From Elusimicrobiota bacterium (GTDB lineage Bacteria > Elusimicrobiota > Elusimicrobia > FEN-1173), in contig JADKHR010000001.1 in the NCBI GenBank assembly GCA_016721625.1, positions 806,001 to 870,000 on the forward strand: a DNA stretch of 64,000 nt, written 5' to 3'. Position numbers and translations under genes: made by a program. The notes beneath the pieces were generated by a model that was not told the origin of the DNA, ran no database searches, and saw only the letters and a list, made by a program, of their open reading frames with translations. Below, in pieces: positions 8,215 to 17,279 of this stretch. Position 1 is the first letter of the stretch; each line of letters opens with the position of its first letter.

Positions 8215-9567
8215 TTATTCCCGAATTTGTCCTGAACCGCGGACCAAATACTTAGTGGTGGTGAGTTCCCGCAAGCCCATGCTCCCGCGGGCATGTAGCT
8301 TTTGGGTGGAGATCCCCATTTCGGACCCCAACCCCAAAGCGCCGCCGTCGTGCAAGCGCGTGGAGGCGTTGTGAAATACAGCGGCCGAGTCCACCTCCGA
8401 CATAAACCGCCGGGCCGTTTCTTCGTTTTGGGTCACGATGGCGTCGGAATGATGACTGCCGTGCGTGTTGATGTGGGCCACGGCCTCCTCGACGGAATCA
8501 ACGACCCTCATCGCCAGTTCCAGATCCAAAAATTCCATGTCAAAATCATCCGCCTTGGCCGGGACCACCGCCGCGCCGCCCCAGAGTTGGACGGCGGCGT
8601 CGCCGCGGACCGTCACCCGGTTTTCAGCGAAGCGCCGAACCATTCCCGGAATGAACGTTCCGGCGAGGTCGCGGTGGACCAACAGGGTTTCCATGGCGTT
8701 GCAGACGCCGGGGCGTTGAACCTTGGCGTTGAACGCGATCCGTTCCGCCATTCCGAGATCGGCGTCTTTGTCCACGTACACCGAACAGAGCCCCTTCCCG
8801 TGGGAAAGCACGGGAACCGTCGCCATTTCCCGGATGGCGTTCACCATCTCTTCCCCCCCGCGCGGGATGACCAAATCGATGAACCGATCCATGCGCACCA
8901 GGTCCCGAATCACCGAGCGGTCCGTGGTCCCGACGAACTGCACGGCCGACGCGGGCAAACCCACCCCCGCGAGCGCGTCCTTAAGAACGCGGACCAAAAC
9001 CGTGTTGGAGTCCACGGCCTCTTTTCCACCCCGGAGAACCACCGCGTTTCCGGCCTTCAGACAGAGCCCCGTGGCGTCCACCGTCACGTTCGGCCGGGCT
9101 TCATAGATCATGGCGATCACCCCCAGGGGAACCCGGATCTTTTGGACCTTGAGCCCGCTGGGACGGTCCCATTGGTCGGTGATTTCCGCCAGGGGATCCG
9201 GTAATTCCGCCACCTCCCGGAGGCCCTGGGCCATATCCGTCACCCGCCGGGCCGTGAGCGCCAAGCGGTCCAACAACGCCGGGGAAAGCCCCGACCGCCG
9301 CCCCGCCTCGATGTCGATCTCGTTGCGGAAAAGGATGTCCACCTTGTTTTTTTCCAGGGCCTCGGCCATGGCCAAAAGCGCCCGGTTCCGCTGGTCCACA
9401 GAGGTTCCCGCCAAAACCCGGCTCGCCTCTTTGGCTTGGACACACAGTCGAAGCAGTTCGGGGGTATAATCGGACGGCGCCACGGTGGACACCCGCGGGG
9501 ATTTTTTTCCCTTGGAAGCAACCTTTTTTTTACGAACAGACACAGCGGACTTTTTTTTACGATTCAT
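8215..9567 (-). CDS. proA: Gamma-glutamyl phosphate reductase
   Basis: Reduces gamma-glutamyl phosphate to glutamate semialdehyde with NADPH in proline synthesis. The 450-aa aldehyde-dehydrogenase-fold protein has the cofactor-site motif GVIAMIYEARPNVTVDA and the catalytic Cys in QRPGVCNAMETLL near residue 288. The C-terminal signature is LHARGSMGLRELTTTKY. The first ~30 residues form an unusual Lys/Ser-rich tail not typical of ProA. ATG 9567 has an AGAGG ribosome binding site five bases upstream. No proB is adjacent. It appears to head the operon running down to argS. Confidence 0.95.
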   Translation of the reverse strand: MNRKKKSAVSVRKKKVASKGKKSPRVSTVAPSDYTPELLRLCVQAKEASRVLAGTSVDQRNRALLAMAEALEKNKVDILFRNEIDIEAGRRSGLSPALLDRLALTARRVTDMAQGLREVAELPDPLAEITDQWDRPSGLKVQKIRVPLGVIAMIYEARPNVTVDATGLCLKAGNAVVLRGGKEAVDSNTVLVRVLKDALAGVGLPASAVQFVGTTDRSVIRDLVRMDRFIDLVIPRGGEEMVNAIREMATVPVLSHGKGLCSVYVDKDADLGMAERIAFNAKVQRPGVCNAMETLLVHRDLAGTFIPGMVRRFAENRVTVRGDAAVQLWGGAAVVPAKADDFDMEFLDLELAMRVVDSVEEAVAHINTHGSHHSDAIVTQNEETARRFMSEVDSAAVFHNASTRLHDGGALGLGSEMGISTQKLHARGSMGLRELTTTKYLVRGSGQIRE

Positions 9568-9606
9568 ATGGACCTCTTTCACCATCCCGTTCAATCGAAC
9601 TCCTTT

Positions 9607-9615
9607 ATTTTACCA
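9607..9615 (-). promoter_or_regulatory. Extended -10 promoter for proA operon
   Basis: On the minus strand the site reads TGGTAAAAT, an extended -10 (TGn plus TAAAAT). It predicts a start near 9600 and a leader of about 33 bases before the proA ATG. No good -35 hexamer lies 17 bases upstream, as expected for an extended -10 site. Confidence 0.45.
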
Positions 9616-9690
9616 GAAAGAAAGCCCTCTCCCCCACCCTCCCCATGGGATCGGGTTCCACGTCTTGGTTTCACCCCCCTCCCCAACCCC

Positions 9691-9930
9691 GCATCAGCGG
9701 CTCTGCCGCCCCAGGTGCCGCGAGCTCTGCGAACGGCCGCATCAGCGGCTCTGCCGCCCCAGGTGCCGCGAGCTCTGCGAACGGCCGCATCAGCGGCTCT
9801 GCCGCCCCAGGTGCCGCGAGCTCTGCGAACGGCCGCATCAGCGGCTCTGCCGCCCCAGGTGCCGCGAGCTCTGCGAACGGCCGCATCAGCGGCTCTGGCG
9901 CCCCAGGTGTCCGGAGCTCTGCGACGGGCG
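9691..9930. repeat. 48-bp tandem repeat, four exact copies plus one degenerate
   Basis: Units start at 9691, 9739, 9787, 9835 and 9883. The first four are essentially identical and the fifth has several substitutions. Each unit holds a small inverted repeat, GCCGC-ATCA-GCGGC, at its junction with the next. Because 48 is divisible by three and the unit lacks stops, it is open in several frames on both strands. It lies in the ~540-bp spacer between proA and the nucleotidyltransferase gene. The rest of that spacer holds a hairpin and a promoter and no convincing gene. Confidence 0.9.
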
Positions 9931-9985
9931 CCCCTTGGCCAGGGGAGGGTGACACAGGCCCCCGTTTTTTTGCCTCTTCATATTT

Positions 9986-10007
9986 CCCCTCCTTCCCTAA
10001 GGAGGGG
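9986..10007. repeat. Short palindromic hairpin CCCCTCCTT/AAGGAGGGG
   Basis: A perfect 9-bp stem with a 4-base loop (CCCT), followed by a further related AAGGGGAGG. It resembles a dispersed intergenic palindrome. It has no T-run, so it is not an obvious terminator. Confidence 0.6.
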
Positions 10008-10071
10008 ATTAAGGGGAGGTCAATGCCTTTATTTTCGTTCGAGACTTCCCGTCCTTCGAAAACCGTTTCCC

Positions 10072-10100
10072 TTGTGAACTCGGCGGGCCGGGGGTATAAT
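10072..10100 (+). promoter_or_regulatory. Sigma-70-type promoter for the nucleotidyltransferase cassette
   Basis: TTGTGA, 17-bp spacer, then a perfect TATAAT at 10095-10100. Only six bases separate the -10 from the ATG at 10107, so the predicted transcription start coincides with the start codon and the mRNA would be leaderless. Confidence 0.75.
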
Positions 10101-10106
10101 GGGCCC

Positions 10107-10664
10107 ATGGATTTTGTGGGCACACTGACCCTCTTGCGTGAAGCGTTTGAGCGACTGGAAGTGAAGGCCGCTTTCATCGGGGGGTTCGCTCTTCAAGCGG
10201 CCGGGATCACCCGGAGCACCACCGATGTTGATTTTTTGATTTTAGCCCGAGACGCCGACCGGATCAAGCCGGTCATGGCGGAGGCGGGGTTTGCGCTGAT
10301 GCACGAAAGCGAGGACGTCCTTAACTTCTTCGGAAAAACGCCGGCCCTGGGACGGGTGGATTTTCTGCTCGCGCACCGGCCCTACGCCTTGGCTATGCTG
10401 AATCGCGCCCGCACCATCGATGGACTGGGCGCGGTCCGAGGGTTCAAGACCATCCTCCCGGAAGACCTGATCGGTCTTAAAGTCCAATCGGCCGTCAACG
10501 ACCCCCATCGCGAAAACCAAGATATGTCCGACATCCGTTCTCTGCTTCGAAGGCACCGAAATGCCATGGACCTGGGTTTGGTACGGGATTATTTCCGCGT
10601 GTTCGATCGGGAACCAGATTTGGACCGCTTGCTTCGGGAGGAAGGCCTTGCGCCTTACCCCTGA
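10107..10664 (+). CDS. Nucleotidyltransferase-fold protein (MNT/AbiEii-like)
   Basis: A 185-aa protein with the minimal nucleotidyltransferase layout: AAFIGGFALQAAGITRSTTD gives the GG and RxTxDxD-type active site (TTDVDFLI). It is followed by GRVDFLLAHRPY and a helical C-terminus (LPEDLIGLKVQSAVNDP). Relatives include toxin and antitoxin nucleotidyltransferases, so a defence or toxin-antitoxin role is possible but unproven. The frame is open upstream through the 48-bp repeats. ATG 10107 is preferred because a consensus promoter ends six bases before it. The next small gene overlaps its 3' end by 17 bp. Confidence 0.75.
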   Translation: MDFVGTLTLLREAFERLEVKAAFIGGFALQAAGITRSTTDVDFLILARDADRIKPVMAEAGFALMHESEDVLNFFGKTPALGRVDFLLAHRPYALAMLNRARTIDGLGAVRGFKTILPEDLIGLKVQSAVNDPHRENQDMSDIRSLLRRHRNAMDLGLVRDYFRVFDREPDLDRLLREEGLAPYP

Positions 10665-10848
10665 GGAAGCCAGCGGGTTTAAGGAAGACGGGCTCAATTT
10701 TAGGCGGGCGGCACAATTCCGTTCGGCCCCGCCCGCTCCTTCTCCGACGTTGGAAGAATTCCTAAAATTCCTCAACGATCTCCAAACGTTGTTCGGACCC
10801 TTCCTCGTTTCCCGCCAACGGACCCCCACGCACCGGAACCTCCTTTAA
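10648..10848 (+). CDS. Small protein (66 aa) paired with the nucleotidyltransferase
   Basis: Starts at TTG 10648 behind a strong GGGAGGAAGGCC ribosome binding site and overlaps the upstream gene by 17 bp in another frame. The product begins LRLTPEEASGFKEDGL and has a helical segment SPTLEEFLKFLNDLQTLFGP. No membrane segment or known motif is recognised. The tight overlap implies co-expression with, and perhaps binding to, the nucleotidyltransferase, as in toxin-antitoxin pairs. A terminator follows 8 bases after the stop. Confidence 0.6.
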   Translation: MRLTPEEASGFKEDGLNFRRAAQFRSAPPAPSPTLEEFLKFLNDLQTLFGPFLVSRQRTPTHRNLL

Positions 10849-10855
10849 AAATACA

Positions 10856-10889
10856 GCGGCCCCCCCGCAAAAACCGGCGGGAGGGCCGC
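10856..10889. terminator. Hairpin terminator between convergent genes
   Basis: The stem is GCGGCCCcccCGC-type sequence pairing with GCGGGAGGGCCGC across an AAAAACC loop, followed by TTTC on the plus strand. It sits between the plus-strand cassette and the convergent giant gene and could serve both. Confidence 0.7.
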
Positions 10890-10914
10890 TTTCAAACCGA
10901 TGGACGCTCCGGCG

Positions 10915-13900
10915 TTAGGCGTTCTTCAGGGCCGCCAGGATGCTCCGGACGCCGTTTTCAATGCCTTCGGTCACCGGCACGGCGGTTCCCGCCATGATCC
11001 AGATGAGGAGCTCCGCCGTTGTCTGGTCGAAACCTTGCTCTTTCAACAGCGAGGCGGTCGGAGCGTCTGTGATCATCTTTACCGTCAACCCCATCGTCCG
11101 GGCGGCCCGATGAATGCCGTCCAAACTCCGCGTCACCTGTTGGGCAAGGTCCGATTCGTCCGCCGTGGCGGACCACTCGATGATTTTAATGCTGGGCCCT
11201 TTCAAGGCGGTCAGCCGGGCCAGAAGTTCCGGGGAGAACCGCTCCCGGGCTTCCGGCTTAACGAGGATCACCCGTACCGGGGCCTCTCTTGGAGCCACCT
11301 GCCCCTCCCGAATGGCGTCGGCAAGCCGTTCGGTCTCATCCAGGACATTTTCCAACATGTCGGGGACCGTGTGTTCGGTGATGAGGTATTCCTCGAGAAC
11401 CCCGCTCTTCGCCTCTCCGATGGCCACGAACCCAACGGGATCGGACCATTTGGTGAGCGCGAAGAGAGGGCCCGCGTATCGGGTCAATTCATTTCCCACC
11501 GTCTCCCCAAAAATCGTTTTGGCGAATTTCCCCAGGGTCGTTTTCACTTGGCCCGCGAAGGAAGAAACGGTGGTCGGGTTGGCATTCTGGGCCAGGGAGG
11601 CGGTCAACAAGGCCTGAACCGCCGTCCCTTCAAAGGCCGCTTTGGAAACGAGGGGGACCGCCAATTCCCCAAGACCGTCCAACTCCCGAACGGTTTGGTT
11701 CATCAGATCCATCGCGGTCACTTGAAGGTCTCCCAGCTGGGGTTGGACCCGCGGGATCAGCTGGTCCCATAGCGGACGCCCCCCGGCCCGCTCATAAAGC
11801 GAGCGCCTATCCGCGGAGGGCTTCGGGGTCAGAAACTTCTCTAAAAGCCTCTTCAGGCCATCGATGAAAACTCCGATGTTTAAAAAACCACCCTGTTTTC
11901 CGGACCCGGGCGTAGCGTTGGGAGCCCAATAAAATTTCGGGTTCTGGGGTGCCCCGGGGTGTAGGAAAACGACGACCCGCCCCGTCTGGAGAGCCTGTCG
12001 AAAGGTCCCACTATCGTCGAACTCCTGCGATTCTTGTCCCGGGGTCACGGATCGCACATAGGCCATCCCGTCCGCAAGATAAGAAAGAACGGAAGCGGCC
12101 GCCTTTTCCCTCGGAACAATTTCGAACCCTTTCCTTTTAAGATCTCGCTGAACAGCCTCCAACCATTCCTTCGGGAGTTCCTGCGTAACCTTTGGAGTGG
12201 TCCCGCGGGAGACGGAATCCTGAACCAAAACCTGGCCCAGACCCGGCGCGACCGATCCGACCGCGAGCACCGCCAAATCCCCCGCCGAAAAATGAAACCC
12301 CGTCCACGAACCGGCCAGGTCCAAGAGTCCCTTCATCCCCTCCCACAACCCGACGGGGTCCGCCCACCCCCCTGCCATCACCGCCATCGCCAGCGCCGCC
12401 AGGATCCCCAAGGGAAGGAAAGAACCATAACCCAAAATGAAACCAGCCTCTTTCCGCCTGGGAAGGGTCCGCTGGGCTTCCTCGAGAACTTTATTTGAAA
12501 ATAGACCGTCCTTCGCCGCCCGGACGATAATTTGTTGGACGGATTCAAGAATGGCGTACAAACCCGGCGCCGATTTGACCTCGGCGAAAGAAGGGACTGG
12601 GCCAGTGTATTTTTTCGTCCCCTTGGAAAGGATCTCAACCTCGTTCAAGCTGATGTCGACATAAACCAAATTCATATTCGCAGGGACGGGAACCGTTTTG
12701 TCCCGGGTTGGATCTTCCATCATTCGAGCCTTGACGGCTTCCGGCAAAACCCCGTGCCACATGCCGCTGATTTGCTCTGGTTGCCAGAAGGTAGCGTCCC
12801 CATCCTTCTTTTCGACATATTCTGAAGGCAATAAATTTATGAAGCGATCGGTTATCTGCAACACCTGATCCGGGGTGAGCTTCGCCAGGCGGATTGAAAG
12901 GTTGTAGAGAGCCCTCTGATTTAAAGCGGAAACAGCCACATAGTCGGTCCAGGTCATCAAAGGACGGTTTTCGATGTTAATCCCTCCGCTGACCGCGTAG
13001 AGGAAGGACGCATAGTTGATCGCGTTTTCGAAGGTTGAAAACATCGTGATGTCTTTGTTGGGGACGAAACCATTCCGGTTGGGGGTGTTGGGGATCAACG
13101 TATCGTAAAGGGAGGGCGTTCCTTCGACAGCGACCGCTCCCCCGCCAAGTTGTCCGACGGTCCGCCAATTGGCAATCGCCACATGCGCCAGAGGCGCGCC
13201 CTTTTCCGCCTCGACCACCATTCGATCGCGAACTTCCTCCATTTGGGACAACCCGATTTGGGCGAGAGGCCCGTCGCCCGCCCGCCAAAGTCCGTAGGGC
13301 GTTCCCTCCGCAAGCGATTTAAGCATCGACGCGGCCGCTCCCCGAACATTTCCATGCCCTAACACTTTTCCATCGACGCGCTGAATCTTCCCCTGCTCGT
13401 CAAACAGGAAATGTCCAGTGGAATCCAGTTTCAGTGCCTCCCCCGGATTTTGAAGGATGGTGTGGACTGAAACAAGCTTTCCTTCGTTCCCAGCGGCGCT
13501 ACGCCCGCGGTAAATTTCCTTCATGATATCGATCCAGGTGAACGGGCTCACAACCGTTGAAAGCCGCCCCCCCCCCTTCGTGGCCAAACTATCCAGGAGC
13601 AATCCAATGCCGCTGAATCCCGGCAACCAGTGAACAGCGACTTGCCGAGGGCCCTCCGGAACGGTTCTCAGCAGGCCTTCTTTAACCAAACCACGTAGAG
13701 AATCGTTCCAACGGGACGCCATTCCTCCCGCCAAAGCGACCAACTCCATGGCCTTTTTCAGAACTCGTTGGGTCACCCGGGGTTTAAAGTTGGCGGCCAA
13801 AGGCATTCGTCCACGAGCCGCCAACGAAAGAACCTCCCAGGCTTGATGCAAAGCCACCACCCGCATCGTCAAGGTTTCATCATCCAAACCGTTCTCCGCA

Positions 13901-16900
13901 AGTTCCTGCGGGAGGAAGGCGCCTTTGACGTCTTTAACGGCTTGCAAGGCGACCGGATCCAAATGACCCCGCTTGTCGGCCCAGAGTTCCCTGATTTTCA
14001 GAAAATTCATCGCTCGGCGAAAAGAAGCGCAAAAATCCAGGTATTTTTTCATGGCTACTTCGCGTTCCTCATCGCTAAGAGTTTCGCCTCTGCCCAGGAA
14101 CGAGGCGACGGGGTCGCCGATGGCCTTGGCCACGACCAACGTCTGTTCTGGAGATTTGAAGGCCTCCCCTTCATATTTCGCGTAGGCCTGGAGCCGCTGA
14201 TCGGCGGTCCACCCCTGCGAACCTTCCTGGCGAGCGACGGCCTCAACGACAAAATCGACTATGTCTTTGTCCACATCGGCGGGGAGCATCACATTTTTTG
14301 CTTCATCAAGCTTCAATCCGGATTTGATGATTAAGGCACGGACCATCGCAACGGTCATGTAGGGGGCCCAAATTTGTCCGCGGGATTCGTAAGGCGAGAA
14401 ATCGTCGGGGTAGAGGGTCTCGATTTTCGCCCCACCGCCCGAATGAGTGATGTGGGAGCGGCCCATCATCGCCCGCACCCCTTCTTTATTTTGCTGAGCG
14501 GCAAGAGCTTTATCGGCGAGGAACAAATCCTCAATGGCGTCCACCCGGGATCTCTCTATGGAAGTCCCCACCCGAATGGCCAGGCCGGAGAGCCGGCCCT
14601 GCAAACCATCGACGGACTTTTTCATTTCCGATGGGATGGCGTAACTCATCTGGGGTAATTCCATAACCGCCGACACGCCCTTAAGAATTTCCTGCTGAGC
14701 CACTTCTTTTATCCCGGCCTGGGCGGGGTCAGCGTTTAACTTTTTTTCAAAGGCTTCGGCCTGCTCGATGAAAGCGAGGACACGAATGTAAACAAAGGGG
14801 GCATCCTCCAGCCATCCTTCAAGAGTGTTCGTGCGTTGGGATTTCTCGTAATCCGTCATCAAACCTTTGACGGACCGCTGAAGGCTGTTCAAATCAACCT
14901 TCCCCTCTGGGTGGGAGGTCACCAAATTAACCATCCCCCCCTGACGGGACGCCATTCCCGCCGGCGGTGAACCGACCCGTATACGGGAGAACCTTTCCCC
15001 CGCCGACACCACCGATGCGAACACGGACCGCCCCGCCCCTCGCGCGACATCCATAAACCGGGAGAGGAACCGCCGAAACGCCGCCAAGGAAGAATCAACG
15101 ACGCCCTGGGGTTTCGACGTGATCACGGCGACGGGCACCCCGCCGTTCCCCGCGTTCAATATTTTCCCCTCGTATCCTTTCCCTCTCGCGAGGGCGGCGA
15201 TCGCCTCGATGGTGGGGCCGGCGACGACGGTCACTTCCGCTGTTCCCCGGTCAGCGGTGGCCTCAACGATGCCGTTCGGGTGACTGACGATACCCACGCG
15301 GTCCGCCAACCCCGATTCGGCGGTCTGCCGGGCCGCCTCTCCCCCAAGGACCGCCTCCACGGCGGCGGCGAGGGCTCCCACCGCCTCCGGGCCCCGATTT
15401 AAACCCTCTCCCGGAACCTGGATCGGCTCGCTGATCCCGTGATAGGGCGCTACGTAGAGACGTTCGCCAACGAGCATTTTTTCCAGAGGGACGTGTTTGG
15501 CCACGAAGAAATCCAGGTAGCGGGCGTCTTTGGGGAGGTCACCCACCTGGGGCGTCACGGTGACCACCGAGGCGCCGGCGGTTTCAAGGGCTTTCTCCAA
15601 GGCCGGGGTGTGGAACCCCCCGGCGATCATGACCAGGACGCGGGACTTGGATTCCCGCGCTTTGGCTAGGAGGTTCTCGGAAAGGGATTGATTGCGTTTA
15701 TCGGCGGCTTGATAGAACCGCTCAAACACCGCCAGGGTTTCGGGCGCGGGAACCCGAACGGTTTTTCCTCCCAGGGCCTGGAAAAGACGTTCGTTTAAGC
15801 GGGAGAGATCGGGTCGGCGGGCCTGATAGCTGTGCCATTCGGCCGGACCGAACTCGTTTCGAACCAACCGGTCCAGGAGCCGCAGGTCTTCGGCCAAAGA
15901 CATCAGCGCGCGCTCTTGGTCCGTCTTGGCGGCGGTTGCTTGCGCTTTGGCTTTTAAGGCGTCCACCTGGTCGAAGAGAGCGAACTTGTCGATACTCTCT
16001 GAAAGAAGAACGTATTCCACGTAACGATCGAAGGCAGGGAAATCTTTCCACGAAAGACCTTTCCGGGCGGTCAGAGACTTCAGTCCCTTGAAATAGTCGC
16101 TGTAGGTCAGGTTCCCGGCCCGGTAGGCCAGGGACGAGGCCAGGAGGTTCTGGAGCGAGGCGGGGTCCAGTTTTTGCGCCAGGGCCTGGATCAGGTCCGT
16201 CCGTTCGCGCTCGACCCGGGCAAAATCCATACGGCTCTCCATGTCCAAAGCCCGCAGGAGTTTGGAAACTTCCGCCCCCTGGGTTTCCACCGGGATTCGT
16301 CCCGCCAACGCACGAATATAGTCCGAAAAGGGGACAGTCCCTTTCGCGTATCCCGACAAGGTGGCTTCCAAGGTTTTCAAATCCGGGGAGAAAATAGCCG
16401 AGGACCGGTGGGCCAGCGCTTGCCCCGCCTCGGACAGACCCCGTTCCACCGCGGGAACAAGGGGGTGGCCAGCGCGGTAGGCCGAAACGTTTTCGATGTA
16501 GTCCGCCGGGGTTTCGATTCCCCACAGGAAAGGCTCGTTTTCGGATTGGAAAGCGAAAAATTCCGGGGCGGCGATCAAGTGGTTGTTCAGCAAGATCTCG
16601 CAGGTGAGGGGGTGTCCCTTGAAAATCCGCTGGGCTCGGTAAGGCGCGAGATCGAATTTTCCAACGGCGCCCTCCACCCCGACCATCACTTTTTCACCCC
16701 CGGCCGCGGCGTCGATGTGGGAGAGGATTTGGGCGATGTTTTTCTGGGCGGAGACGACATCGTGGACGTCTTGAATCAAAACCACCGCGAGGGATTTACC
16801 GGGATTTTTCGTCAGCCGGACGCGGCGGATTTCACCCGCGGAGGAAGGCAGGCGGCGGAGCCATGCGGGAAGGTCGGAGGCGCGCACGCTGGAGGCCACG

Positions 16901-17181
16901 CGGGCGCGGATCTCCCCCGTCGAAGCCGAGCTCAGGGCTCCGGCCAGCGAAGGAGTGACGGACGGGAGCGCGAGGTCCAGTTCCATGGCGCCGGGGAGAC
17001 GGGCGTAAAGAGGGGAGGTCTTTTCCTCGGGCCGGTTGGACCGATCGGCGGCCTGACGGCGTTCCTGCCAGAAATTAGCCTCGGCCACGGGAGCCGCCAC
17101 CGTGGAAAACAGGAACCCGAACGACGTCAGCGCCGCGACGGCCGTTTTAATTTTTACGACAAAGCGTTGAGTGAATACCAT
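10915..17181 (-). CDS. Giant secreted protein (2088 aa) with N-terminal ChaN/Tiki-like region
   Basis: One uninterrupted frame with ATG 17181 seven bases after GGAGG. Residues 1-35 form a signal peptide (KTAVAALTSFGFLFSTVAAP, likely cut after AEA) followed by NFWQERR. Residues ~130-545 carry two His-containing motifs, VLIQDVHDVVSAQKN near 134 and MIAGGFHTPALEKAL near 517 with GASVVTVTP after it. Their order and spacing resemble the ChaN/TraB/Tiki/EreA superfamily. The remaining ~1500 residues match nothing I recognise. They include a Gly-rich HSGGGAKIETLYPDDFSPY near 917 and hydrophobic stretches near 1585-1605 and 1640. It is probably exported to the periplasm or surface. Function is unknown. 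It is monocistronic, divergent from acnA and closed by a terminator. Confidence 0.8.
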   Translation of the reverse strand: MVFTQRFVVKIKTAVAALTSFGFLFSTVAAPVAEANFWQERRQAADRSNRPEEKTSPLYARLPGAMELDLALPSVTPSLAGALSSASTGEIRARVASSVRASDLPAWLRRLPSSAGEIRRVRLTKNPGKSLAVVLIQDVHDVVSAQKNIAQILSHIDAAAGGEKVMVGVEGAVGKFDLAPYRAQRIFKGHPLTCEILLNNHLIAAPEFFAFQSENEPFLWGIETPADYIENVSAYRAGHPLVPAVERGLSEAGQALAHRSSAIFSPDLKTLEATLSGYAKGTVPFSDYIRALAGRIPVETQGAEVSKLLRALDMESRMDFARVERERTDLIQALAQKLDPASLQNLLASSLAYRAGNLTYSDYFKGLKSLTARKGLSWKDFPAFDRYVEYVLLSESIDKFALFDQVDALKAKAQATAAKTDQERALMSLAEDLRLLDRLVRNEFGPAEWHSYQARRPDLSRLNERLFQALGGKTVRVPAPETLAVFERFYQAADKRNQSLSENLLAKARESKSRVLVMIAGGFHTPALEKALETAGASVVTVTPQVGDLPKDARYLDFFVAKHVPLEKMLVGERLYVAPYHGISEPIQVPGEGLNRGPEAVGALAAAVEAVLGGEAARQTAESGLADRVGIVSHPNGIVEATADRGTAEVTVVAGPTIEAIAALARGKGYEGKILNAGNGGVPVAVITSKPQGVVDSSLAAFRRFLSRFMDVARGAGRSVFASVVSAGERFSRIRVGSPPAGMASRQGGMVNLVTSHPEGKVDLNSLQRSVKGLMTDYEKSQRTNTLEGWLEDAPFVYIRVLAFIEQAEAFEKKLNADPAQAGIKEVAQQEILKGVSAVMELPQMSYAIPSEMKKSVDGLQGRLSGLAIRVGTSIERSRVDAIEDLFLADKALAAQQNKEGVRAMMGRSHITHSGGGAKIETLYPDDFSPYESRGQIWAPYMTVAMVRALIIKSGLKLDEAKNVMLPADVDKDIVDFVVEAVARQEGSQGWTADQRLQAYAKYEGEAFKSPEQTLVVAKAIGDPVASFLGRGETLSDEEREVAMKKYLDFCASFRRAMNFLKIRELWADKRGHLDPVALQAVKDVKGAFLPQELAENGLDDETLTMRVVALHQAWEVLSLAARGRMPLAANFKPRVTQRVLKKAMELVALAGGMASRWNDSLRGLVKEGLLRTVPEGPRQVAVHWLPGFSGIGLLLDSLATKGGGRLSTVVSPFTWIDIMKEIYRGRSAAGNEGKLVSVHTILQNPGEALKLDSTGHFLFDEQGKIQRVDGKVLGHGNVRGAAASMLKSLAEGTPYGLWRAGDGPLAQIGLSQMEEVRDRMVVEAEKGAPLAHVAIANWRTVGQLGGGAVAVEGTPSLYDTLIPNTPNRNGFVPNKDITMFSTFENAINYASFLYAVSGGINIENRPLMTWTDYVAVSALNQRALYNLSIRLAKLTPDQVLQITDRFINLLPSEYVEKKDGDATFWQPEQISGMWHGVLPEAVKARMMEDPTRDKTVPVPANMNLVYVDISLNEVEILSKGTKKYTGPVPSFAEVKSAPGLYAILESVQQIIVRAAKDGLFSNKVLEEAQRTLPRRKEAGFILGYGSFLPLGILAALAMAVMAGGWADPVGLWEGMKGLLDLAGSWTGFHFSAGDLAVLAVGSVAPGLGQVLVQDSVSRGTTPKVTQELPKEWLEAVQRDLKRKGFEIVPREKAAASVLSYLADGMAYVRSVTPGQESQEFDDSGTFRQALQTGRVVVFLHPGAPQNPKFYWAPNATPGSGKQGGFLNIGVFIDGLKRLLEKFLTPKPSADRRSLYERAGGRPLWDQLIPRVQPQLGDLQVTAMDLMNQTVRELDGLGELAVPLVSKAAFEGTAVQALLTASLAQNANPTTVSSFAGQVKTTLGKFAKTIFGETVGNELTRYAGPLFALTKWSDPVGFVAIGEAKSGVLEEYLITEHTVPDMLENVLDETERLADAIREGQVAPREAPVRVILVKPEARERFSPELLARLTALKGPSIKIIEWSATADESDLAQQVTRSLDGIHRAARTMGLTVKMITDAPTASLLKEQGFDQTTAELLIWIMAGTAVPVTEGIENGVRSILAALKNA

Positions 17182-17253
17182 GAGGTTCCTCCGAACGAAA
17201 AGGTACGATCCATGGGATGATTATTGAATTTGACTGGCAAAGACCGCCTTAAC

Positions 17254-17279
17254 AACTTGTAAATTTTTTGTAACAAGTT
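17254..17279. promoter_or_regulatory. Inverted repeat in the divergent acnA/giant-gene promoter region
   Basis: AACTTGT and ACAAGTT are perfect 7-bp arms around a 12-bp AT-rich spacer, ~100 bp from acnA and ~75 bp from the giant gene. It could be an operator shared by both genes. The plus strand also has TAGAAT at 17316-17321 as a possible acnA -10, with no clear -35. Confidence 0.4.

Noticed and set aside
9691..9930. CRISPR array
   Set aside because: Copies are directly adjacent with no spacers, and no cas genes are present.
9645..10106. Upstream extension of the nucleotidyltransferase through the 48-bp repeats
   Set aside because: The frame is open only because the repeat lacks stops in several frames. 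A consensus promoter lies between the repeats and ATG 10107, and the repeat peptide is low-complexity.
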